Origin: Bolinopsis microptera
Lineage: Eukaryota > Ctenophora > Tentaculata > Lobata > Bolinopsidae
DNA: 64,000 nt
Assembly: GCF_026151205.1 (NCBI RefSeq)
Contig: NC_087077.1
Location: 11,134,983-11,198,982 of the forward strand
Reading direction: 5' to 3'
The notes under the pieces were generated by a model, which was not told the origin of the DNA, searched no databases, and saw only the letters and a list, made by a program, of their open reading frames with translations. Below are positions 14,001-26,000 of this stretch, piece after piece. Within the stretch, counting starts at the first letter, position 1. Each line of letters starts with the position of its first letter. A program made the translations under genes and the position numbers.

Positions 14001-17000
14001 GTGTTGATGATAATGATGATGTAGAAGGCTTCCTCGCGACATCGCTGGGTTGACATACGATTATATTCTGATAAATCAGTGTCATCTGGATCAGGGGAAG
14101 GAAGCGCTCAATGTGTAAGCTCAAATATGGATCTCTGTATGAACAATTTCGGTATCGACTGAGTGAGAAAATAAGATAATATCTACGATTTGTGCGTGCG
14201 GGCCAAAGGCATTGTCTATTTGTCTAGGCTTTAAATTCTGCAGGGATATAACTCATCTTGAAAATGGTGTATCATATACAATACAATATCGTTAATAAGT
14301 CAGAACTAGGCGATCAGTTGATGGCAACGTTGTAATTTGTTGTGACGAACGAACGTCGAACATATTATCATATTAAAATAATATACAGGCTCGCGATGAT
14401 CTGCTGAAATGGAATTTCTGTCGAACAAGAAAGTGTTTAATTTATTGTGCCTTAACACCAAGCTGCTCTTCTTATACAAGATGTCAATTGCTTGGCCAAC
14501 TAGCCACACAGCAAGGTTTATCAAGGATTTTACCTGGCTGTTAAATTCGCAATGTCCACCTGATTAGTGATATGTAAATTGTATCAATAAAGTAAAAGTA
14601 GTAACCACCGTACGCTATCAATACATTATGTGCAAAACATTTCCATGTGTTTGAATATTTCTAAAATACGTTGCAGGCTCTTACCAAAGAAGAGTCCATG
14701 AAGCAGTTCTTGGTGCCACTCTCCAGATGCCCGTTCAGCAGGCTGCGGTCTGTCAGGCCTGAGAAACCCTGCGAACAGTTTTGTTACATAATCATCAACG
14801 TGAAAGACGTGGAACAGGTTCCTATGTTTCCTGTATTAATCAATTCCAAGGACTGTTGAGTGTTGATGTGAAAACTTATGTGACAAAATTTACCTTTCGT
14901 GCCCCTATTTTGAAGAACCATACCTCGATTAGAACATATAATGTTACTTTATCATAATACCTATGTCGATAAACTAGTTATTTTGCCAGCAAAGAGCAAT
15001 GGAGTTAGAACTATTTTTTGGTAACGAAATTAACAATTTTTCGACATGTTTAGATGTTATAATTGTGGCCAATGTTAACATGTTAACAATCTTCAACACA
15101 TTCAAGTCATAAAATAATGATAGACTATTCGGCATTCCTTGCCAGGCTGTCCTAAACATCCCTCATACATATTTCTTAAATGTGTGACAGAATTTATCTG
15201 GTGGCACCATTTAACAAAAAATGTCGTTGAATATGTAGATATTAGTCATATGGAACCATTCTGTCAACTAGACTTCCTAAAATTTGGTCAAACACGGCTT
15301 CAAAGGGTATATGTTAACTGACAAGGTTTAAATTTCACTGCCGGGCGCCGGCCGAATTCGAGTGATATCTTATCATCTGATAAATATATCGTTACGTAAC
15401 AAAGTTTGCCTAGAAGATGATAAGATAATCCGAACAATAATAGGGGTTTATATGGTTTCATAGTGTAGCTAAGTTTACTTCACCGTGCCATTTAATAATA
15501 TTGCACGAATATCCTTAACTCCAAATGAACATGTCCATAACTGCTCTTTAAAACGTCAGCACGCCTATGGTATAAAGTTTATATTAAAGATTAACTTTAG
15601 AGCAACCGCTATATTTGATGGGTCGATTTCAGTGACTGGAATTATAACGGTAAAGACCGATCTCGCTATTTCCCAGAAACTTGAGATATTTCCCAGTAAA
15701 TATAAAATTCCGTTTAAAGTGCCCACTAGACTATGAGATAGTCTAGATAGAGCTTCGAACATGATCAAAATCAGCATAAACATAATATAATTTAATGTAA
15801 TATATGTGGTGACGTTAGATTATAGAACTTGGCAAGGGTATGAGGCAATCATGGTTTTGACAAGAGAACAGACAGGTAATCAAAAAGCTGACACCTAAAA
15901 TACGACTTCAGATAGACCAACATTTCCCATGACCCCTACTCTTGTACTACTAGACACTAAATTAGATACGGACATCAAGTTCAACAAGCATATTATATCT
16001 ATATTGTATATAATCCCTATAAATCTGTGTGTGCGTGTGTAATTTACAAATGGTTTAATCAAGAAAACGGTAAGAGATATGCGACAGGTTTTTTACACCA
16101 AGTCGTTTAATTACTGGCTGATACGTGTAGGGCGCTCAGAATTAAATTTACTTTAATGCGGCCGGTTTGGAATTTGGACTGAGCGAGTTCATGCTTTTGC
16201 ACCGTTTTAACTTTTGTACCGTTTATACTTTTGCACTTCAACTGTGATATTGAAGTCCCGGCCGTAGGCACGGGTAACAGTAGTATATATATATATTATG
16301 ATAACCATTTTGATAACTAGAATCTAGCTGAGCAAAAAATGAATTTTCCAGGGTTTTTACGGGTGAGATTCAGCTATGTAAGGCACCAAACGCAAACACA
16401 ATATAATCATTAATTATGTACTTTATCGGACATAATTGTCACGGACCAAATTTTTCATGAACATAATTATTCACGCTCATGACAGCCCAAAAATGTCCAA
16501 AAATTGTGAAAATTGTTGGTGATATTTTAATAAGTGTTTTACTTTTTTTCTGAACTCTAGAATGTGACCGAGGAGTGATTATATTTGTCCTAGTCTACTA
16601 ATAAGCTAATATAGTAATCGGCTACACACATATCTACGCACATGTAGGGACACACACACTAAAATTAATGGAAATGATTACAAGACTTATTCACGGACCT
16701 TAATGCCACAGACATTATTTTCACAAACTGAATTATTCACGCTAAGGTCTTCAGTGTAAAAGTAATGTCCGTGATAATTATGACTGATAAGGTAAGTACA
16801 ATTTGTGAGAAAATATCTAGTTACCTCGGAGGAAAGATCGTATTTGAGCGGAGAAAGGGAGAAGAGGGGAGAGGGAGATTCCACAGAGAACAGGGTGTTA
16901 GTCTCACCCAGTAAAACAGGGGATTTCTTGTAACTCTAAGGGAAGTAAGAGTAAGTTATTAGGGGGATCAGTTGTAACGTTAATGATATACAAAGTGTGA

Positions 17001-20000
17001 CGTACAGTAGTAGTTCAGTGTGTTGGTAAAGTAAAGATTAAAAATAGAAACAACAACACGAGTTTGCAACTTTCTATCTTGTGCCATTAAACTATTTAAT
17101 CCTTTCAAAAAAAGGATGCTTCTCTGCAAAACTAATTTATTCCTTATGGAGCAGTTATCTCGATATGGATATTTATTTATTCAAAGGAGGTTCCTGTACC
17201 TGAGCAGAGGGTAGACACTAAATGTACCTGGGACCTATGTTTCCAAAACCATTGTTAAAAGCCTGCACATAAAAAACATGCAACCACGTACCATGAAAGA
17301 TTTAACGTTTTTATGTTCATGTTAAAGGAATCCCCATGTTAATAGGACCAACTCCTCGCAGCAAAGCAATTTTACCTCGAAAGCAGTTGACTTCTTGTCG
17401 AAGATGTCCGTGACACAGGGAGGCAATAAACTGTTGTCAATGACGTTGGAGATATTTTTCTGAGCGTTGGGTTTGTTCAAACCAGCCAATGGTAGGAAGG
17501 AGGGTCGAGTGAACGAGGGCAAGGTGTCGTTAAGCGATTTCAGAGCCTGAAACAAGATCATTAGTTAATAATCTTCACAATGGGTTACAGTATAACGTAT
17601 TTAAACAACATAAGCTGAAATACCACCCTACAAATTCTCGTACTTTCAGCCTGCAGGTACTTTAATTAGTAACCACAATTCCACTTCCAGCCTGCTGGTA
17701 CTTTCAGCCTGTAGGTACTTTAATTAGTAACCACAATTCCACTTCCAGCCTTCTGGTACTGTAACCAGTAACCCCCCTTCCAGCCTTCTGGTACTTTCAG
17801 CCGGCAGGTACTTTAATTAGTAACCACAATACCCCTTCCAGCCTTCTGGTACTTTCAGCCTGCAGGTACTTTAATTAGTAACCACAAATCCACTTCCAGC
17901 CTTCTGGTACTGTAACCAGTAACCCCCCCTTCCAGCCTTCTGGTACTTTCAGCCTGCAGGTACTTTAATTAGTAACCACAATTCCACTTCCAGCCTGCTG
18001 GTACTTTCAGCCTGTAGGTACTTTAATTAGTAACCACAATTCCACTTCCAGCCTTCTGGTACTGTAACCAGTAACCCCCCTTCCAGCCTTCTGGTACTTT
18101 CAGCCGGCAGGTACTTTAATTAGTAACCACAATTCCCCTTCCAGCCTTCTGGTACTTTCAGCCTGCAGGTACTTTAATTAGTAACCACAATTCCACTTCC
18201 AGCCTTCTGGTACTTTCAGCCTGCAGGTACTTTAATTAGTAACCACAATTCCACTTCCAGCCTTCTGGTACTTTCAGCCTGCAGATACTTTAATTAGTAA
18301 CCACAAATCCACTTCCAGCCTTCTGGTACTTTCAGCCTGTAGGTACTTTAATTAGTAACCACAATTCCACTTCCAGCCTGCTGGTACTGTAACCAGTAAC
18401 CCCCCTTCCAGCCTTCTGGTACTTTCAGCCTGCAGGTACTTTAATTAGTAACCACAATTCCACTTCCAGCCTGCTGGTACTTTCAGCCTGCAGGTACTTT
18501 AATTAGTAACCACAATTCCACTTCAAGCCTGCTGGTACTTTCAGCCTGTAGGTACTTTAATTAGTAACCACAATTCCACTTCCAGCCTTCTGGTACTGTA
18601 ACCAGTAACCCCCCTTCCAGCCTTCTGGTACTTTCAGCCGGCAGGTACTTTAATTAGTAACCACAATTCCCCTTCCAGCCTTCTGGTACTTTCAGCCTGT
18701 AGGTACTTTAATTAGTAACCACAATTCCACTTCCAGCCTTCTGGTACTTTCAGCCTGCAGGTACTTTAATTAGTAACCACAATTCCACTTCCAGCCTTCT
18801 GGTACTTTCAGCCTGCAGATACTTTAATTAGTAACCACAAATCCACTTCCAGCCTTCTGGTACTTTCAGCCTGCAGGTACTTTAATTAGTAACCACAATT
18901 CCACTTCCAGCATGCAGGTACTTTAATTAGTAACCACAATACCCCTTCCAGCCTTCTGGTACTTTCAGCCTGCAGGTACTTTAATTAGTAACCACAATTC
19001 CCGACAATCACACCACAGTAACTAATTGGGGAGTGTCGCCGCGATATGTCCTGGAGTTGCATAACATACAGTCAAAACATGAATATTATATTGATCACTA
19101 AGTAATATTCGATCATTTAAACTAAAAGCCCTTTTAGCATCGGCTGCTGATTGATATTAAAGAGATGCCTTCCTATATTCTTATATAACTTCCTAACCCG
19201 ATCCTGGAATTGTCGGCTGTCGAGCCGTTTATGAGGTTCATTTTAAATATGTGGAATACCCATTTTAAGAGAGCAACAGGATGACCTATTACAGTATAAT
19301 AACAATCTTCATTATTAACACCGCTATCAATTTGCGATCGGTTCGACTAAAAGTATAACCACACGATGGGTATTTCAGAGCTTTAAGACGGAAAGCTTTC
19401 CGTCAACTTTGACACAGTTACGTACTACAAGTTTTTAAATTTTTTATAAGATGCTATGTTTCAATAGTTCGGCATACACCAGATGATTTTTCAAAAGGAA
19501 TAGTTGCATTGTCAGCCCATATTTGGTTAGTGTAATATATACATTATGCTAAAATCCTAGCATAAAATCTTTGTGCCAAAAAACATAAAGTTATGTTATA
19601 TTAGAGACTATATGTTAGTAATGAGGAATGCTCGCTTGATTGTGGAGCCGAGTCAGGGTTGAATAATTCAGCTGCAGCTAATTATAATTTCCCCGATCCA
19701 GATAGCTCTGCAGACTCTAATATAATGAACGAATATAATACTACAAGTTGCTCTATCATTGCATGCAGATAGTTACTGGAAGAATTATTGAACACTATTG
19801 TTTCGCCCAGACAGTACCGCAAATTTCTTCCATCCACCAAATTTTGGAGGACCTGCACAGACTACATTTAAATATTTTAAAAATAATTTAAATACAAATT
19901 AATTTTTTTAATTGATACTTGAAGCTGAAATGTAGATATCTAATTAAAAACTTACGTTGAGAACTTCTCCATGCGTCATCCTGTAGTTGGACGGTGGGTT

Positions 20001-23000
20001 AAACCCCAGGAGTTTGTTCCCCTCCGGTTCTAAATCGTGCAGGCTCTTCAACGACGAAGCGAAACACTTGTCTTCCTCCTTTATTTGGTCAATATCTGAT
20101 GAAAAAGGAGAACATGTTAAAATAATTATGATGTATATTTATGTATGATAATTATTTGTATTGCCAGGAAGGGTAAAATTAGTACCTGAAAATTTACATT
20201 TTCTATATTAAAAAGTGTCCCGGATCTCAAAGTTGTAGTTAATATTCACTGTCTACTTATAACTTTTTCCAGAGAATTGATTTTGGAACTTGCACGGCTC
20301 TTTAAACTAATCAGCATATTCTAGAGGCAGCCTTTTAAAATGCCAATATAGTTTTACAGCAGGAATCATTTTTATTCCTTGAACGTGCCCCCAGAATGAT
20401 TGCCATTTATTACCGAAATCCAAGTTATACTCCAAACAAGATTACTTGGGATGATGTATGATATTTAACTGAATCAACCATTTTATTAATGATCTTCATG
20501 ATTGCCCATTTAATATGCCGATTTGGTCAAATTACGAACATTTTGGAGCATACCTTGTGGCATAATTAGGAAAAATATATATATGAATATCTACATATTG
20601 TTTGATGAATCTCATCAAACAGGCAAGTTTGATCGAACTATGCGTTTTCAAACTCTGCGACCAACACTAATCGATCCCTAGTTCAAAATACGAAATTTAC
20701 ATCCAGCCGATCCCAAAATAATTTTCCTAAATGTGTTTAGCATGATCCTGCTACAGAAGTTTCTGTAAGAACAGAAACCAAAACCAATCAAATCTCCCTA
20801 TTTGACCAAGGATCATAATCAAGATAACCCAAAATATGAGAAATTTACTAAATAGTTTTTAGGAAGATTACCTAACTTTAAAGAGATGATATCAAGATTC
20901 AAACAAGAAGTAGGCCCACGTTTGTGGAGGAGGGACGCAAAGTTTCATCCAATGCCTGACATTTAAAATTCTGAACAAAGAGCTGGATAAGTACTGAGTA
21001 TCTGAATACAGTTGACAATGATTTTACTATTTATAATAGAGGGCTGAGCTACACCCCAGTGAAAGGCAAAACAACTATATGCTACCACCTTGTGTTGGCC
21101 AACCAGGTCCAGCTTTACGATTTTTCAATAATTTCAGCGTGCCATGCATAAAATAACATTTATCAGTCACGTCATTTTCAGTCACATACTTATTAGTCAC
21201 GTGATCAGCTATTTCACCATAACTCACACTGCAATGGCATCTCAGCATCTGTGTAAGTGTTCCACTGCCCCCCCCCCCCCACCCCAATCCGTGGCAGAAA
21301 GGTGTACATTATAGAACTGTGACAATGCACTCCGGGGAGGAGAGAGAGTACCTTGCTCACAGTGCTTCCATCTACAAATATTAGCTGTCCCCTCAACCTG
21401 TCATATCTCTACCTCACTGAGATGAATTTTCCGTCAGCCAATCAAATCTGGTCCAGCGGCCAGGAGGACCAATCAGCATGCTGGCCCGGGCACACGTGAT
21501 CAGCAAGCTTTTTGTGGGCACATAATATAGGTGTCATGTGGGTCGGGGAATTCCTAATAATATATCTTGCGGCTTACCCTCTCAAGCGTCTCTCTGGGCG
21601 GAGAGCTGATTGATAAACGGGTAAATTAATAAGGTTGTTGGCATTTTGATGAGCTTTACAACTTGTAAGCAATCCAAGTGAACACTGTGCATCCTCTGGT
21701 TGTCATTATATTTATGGATTCTGTATCGTATCATGGGTATCAATATTCATGATATACATTCAATAAAAGGCGTTCATCTTCGTGATTTCTAGCTCACGTA
21801 TTCTTGAACAAACATGACATAGCCAAGAATCTGTACATTCTCCTAATACAGACATAATATGTTAGATAGGAAGACAGTTCCTCAAATGTAGGCATTGATC
21901 GAATGACATAATGCTTTGATATCATTCCACTGACAAACAGAGACAATTTAATATAGTTTAATATATAGCACAATCATACAGGGAAGTAAGGGGATCATAC
22001 CGAAATTCTAGTTGTCAATGCAAACTACATGGTAATACAATTAATATGCTGCATAACAATCTGTATCCATTGTTATGGCGGTGTTAAAGCAGTCGAAGCT
22101 ATCACAGGCAATATGTTCCAAGGATTAAGAGCTGAAAGTAGCGGATCTACACTTCTGTACAGTAGACTATAATCCAGGATACTGTATGTCATGTGTATGT
22201 ATAATCTCATTATGTAGCTTTCGGGATGGTTCATATATTACATTTTAAATCCTCCTCACCCTCCTTACACCATGTTATATTAGATAGCTTTTGTGTAGAA
22301 ATCACAAGCTTTTCCAAACCTTCTCATCCCCAGTCCCCCCCCCCCGCCCTATAGTATGTAAAAGACAAGCTTGTCTCTTAGCTTGTCTTTTACATACTAT
22401 AGTCCACAAGTCTCTCTAAGAAATCTTGATTGGTCGAATGCTAGATGATCCTTGGTTGACTACATCTTAAACTTTGATAGATAAAATGAGTATAAGGACA
22501 CGTTCATTTGAGTTTGAGGATATTGGTAAATAGGGGGGGGTGTCATGTCCGTCTATGTCCGCCTATGTCCTGTCCTTTTTGGATTCTATGAGACAACGGA
22601 CGTGTTTTTTGGGACATTGGCGGACACGGACGGACATTGGCGGACTCGGACGGACATTGGCGGACTCGGACGGACATTGGCGGACTCGGACGGACATTGG
22701 CGGACCCGGACGGACATTGGCGGACTTGGATGGACATTGGTGGACATTAGCGGACATTGGTGGACATTAGCGGACAAACATTTTGAGGACTGAAGAGTAC
22801 TGAAGAGTACTGAAGAGTACTGAGGAGGATGGCTGAGGAGGATGGCTGAGGAGGATGACTGAGGAGGATGACTGAGGAGGATGACTGAGGAGGATGACTG
22901 AGAGGGAGGAGAAGGATCAGGAAGACCCAGGAGGAGGAGGAGGACCCAGAAGGAGGACCTAGGAGGAGGAGGAGGAGAACTGAGGAGGATGACTGAGGAG

Positions 23001-26000
23001 GAGGAGGACTGAGGAGGACTGAGAAGGAGGAGGACTGAGGAGGATGGCTGAGGAGGATGGCTGAGGAGGATGACTGAGAGGGAGGAGGAGGAGGAAGAGA
23101 AGGAAGAGGACTGAGGAGGAGAAGGACTGAGGAGGAGAAGGAGGACCCAGGAGGAGGAGGACCCAGGAGGAGGAGGACCCAGGAGGAGGACCCAGGAAAA
23201 GGCCCCAGGAGGAGGAGGAGGACTGGGGAGGAGGAGAACTGTTGAGGACTGATGAGGAGGACTGAGGACGAGGAGGAAGAGTAGGAGGAGGACTGAGGAG
23301 GGGAGGAGGAAGAGGACTGGGGAGGATCAGGAAGACCCAGGAGGACCCAGGAGGAGGAGGAGGAGGAGGACCCAGGAGGACTGAGGAGGACTGAGGAGGA
23401 GGACTGACGATGACTGAGAAGGAGGAGGACTGAGGAGTACTGAGGAGGATGGCTGAGGAGGATGGCTGGGGAGGATGGCTGAGGAGGAGGACTGAGGAGG
23501 ATGACTGAGAGGGAGGAGGAGGAGGACTCAGGAGGAGGACTCAGAAGGAAGAGGAGGAGGACTCAGGAGGAGGACTCAGGAGGAGGACTTAGTAGAAATG
23601 AGAAGGAGGACTGAGGAGAACTGACATGAGGAGGAGGAGGAGGAGGAGGACTGAATAGGAGGAGGAGAAGGAGGGGGACTGGGAGAGGACTGGGGAGGAG
23701 GAGGACTGAGGAGTACTGAGGAGGATGGCTGAGGAGGATGGCTGGGGAGGATGGCTGAGGAGGATGACTGAGGAGGATGACTGAGAGGGAGGAGGAGGAG
23801 GACTCAGGAGGAGGACTCAGAAGGAAGAGGAGGAGGACTCAGGAGGAGGACTCAGGAGGAGGACTTAGGAGAAATGAGAAGGAGGACTGAGGAGAACTGA
23901 GGAGGAGGAGGAGGAGGAGGACTGGATAGGAGGAGGAGAAGGAGGGGGACTGGGAGAGGACTGGGGAGGAGGAGGACTGATGAGAAGGATGAGGAGGAGG
24001 ACCCAGGAGGAGGAGGACTGAGGACCGAGGAGGAAGAGGAGGATGAAGAGGAGGAGGAGGATCCAGGAGGAGGAGGACTGAGGAGGAGGACTGAGGAGGA
24101 CTGAGGAGGACTGAGGAGGACTGAGGAGGACTGAGGAGGATGGCTGAGGAGGATGACTGAGAGGAAAGAGGAGGAGGAGGAGGAGGACTGAGGAGGACTG
24201 AGAAGGAGGAGGAGGAGGAGGAGGACTAAATAGGAGGAGGAGGAGAGGGACTGGGGGAGGACTGAGGAGGAGGATGGAGGACTGAGGAGAAGGATGAGGA
24301 AGAGGACATAGGAGGACTGAGGACTGAGGAGGAAGAGGAGGAGGATGAAGAGGAGGAGGAGGACCCAGGAGGAGGACTGGGGAGGAGGACTCAGGAGGAG
24401 GAGGAGGACTGGGGAGGAGGAGGACTGTTGAGGACTGATGAGGAGGACTGAGGACGAGGAGTATGAGGAGGACTGATGAGAAGGATGAGGAGGAGGACCC
24501 AGGAGGAGGAGGACTGAGGACCGAGGAGGAAGAGGAGGAGGATGAAGAGGAGGAGGAGGACCCAGGAGGAGGAGGACTGAGGAGGAGGACTGAGGAGGAT
24601 GGCTGAGGAGGATGACTGAGAGGAAAGAGGAGGAGGAGGAGGAGGACTGAGGAGGACTGAGAAGGAGGAGGAGGAGGAGGAGGAGGACTGAATAGGAGGA
24701 TGAGGAGGGGGACTGGGGGAGGACTGAGGAGGAGGATGGAGGACTGAGGAGAAGGATGAGGAGGAGGACATAGGAGGACTGAGGACTGAGGAGGAAGAGG
24801 AGGAGGATGAAGAGGAGGAGGACCCAGGAGGAGGACTCAGGAGGAGGAGGAGGACTGGGGAGGAGGAGGACTGTTGAGGACTGATGAGGAGGACTGAGGA
24901 CGAGGAGTATCATAAGGAGGACTGATGAGAAGGATGAGGAGGAGGACCCAGGAGGAGGAGGACTGAGGACCGAGGAGGAAGAGGAGGAGGATGAAGAGGA
25001 GGAGGACTTGGAGGAGGACTGAGGAGGAGGACTGAGGAGGACTGAGGAGGATGACTGAGGAGGATGGCTGAGGAGGATGACTGAGAGGGAAGAGGAGGAG
25101 GAGGAGGAGGACTGAGGAGGACTGGGAAGGAGAAGGAGGAGGAGGAGGAGGACTGAATAGGAGGAGGAGGAGGGGGACTGGGGGAGGACTGAGGAGGAGG
25201 ATGGAGGACTGAGGAGGAAGAGAAGGAGGATGAAGAGGAGGAGGAGGACCCAGGAGGAGGACCCAGGAGGAGGACTCAGGAGGAGGAGGAGGACTGGGGA
25301 GGAGGAGGACTGTTGAGGACTGATGAGGAGGACTGAGGACGAGGAGTAGGAGGAGGACTGATGAGAAGGATGAGGAGGAGGACCCAGGAGGAGGAGGACT
25401 GAGGAGGAAGAGGAGGAGGATGAAGAGGAGGAGGAGGACCCAGGAGGAGGAGGACTGAGGAGGAGGACTGAGGAGGACTGAGGAGGACTGAGGAGGATGG
25501 CTGAGGAGGATGACTGAGAGGAAAGAGGAGGAGGAGGAGGAGGACTGAGAAGGAGGAGGAGGAGGACTGAATAGGAGGAGGAGGAGGGGGACTGGGGGAG
25601 GACTGAGGAGGAGGATGGAGGACTGAGGAGAAGGATGAGGAGGAGGACTGAGGACTGAGGAGGAAGAGGAGGAGGATGAAGAGGAGGAGGAGGACCCAGG
25701 AGGAGGACCCAGGAGGAGGACTCAGGAGGAGGAGGAGGACTGTTGAGGACTGATGAGGAGGACTGAGGACGAGGAGTAGGAGGAGGACTGAGGAGGGGAG
25801 GAGGAAGAGGACTGAGGAAGATCAGGAAGACCCAGGGGGAGGAGGAGGAAGAGTAGGAGGAGGAAGCATCTAAATGTTATTTCCATTTTTTTCCGTTTTT
25901 GTCCATTTTTGTCCGTTTTTGTCCGCTCTATTTTTGTCCGTTTTGAAAATATAGGGTACCGAACGGACAAAAAACATGATCCCCCCTATAACAGCAAAAA

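Noticed and set aside
17639-19003. CRISPR-like array
   Set aside because: Units are contiguous without unique spacers, and the window is clearly animal DNA.
23852-24913. Long Ser/Pro/Leu-rich open frame on the minus strand
   Set aside because: It is the complement of the GGAGGA purine array; absence of stops follows from composition, and the units are not kept in frame.
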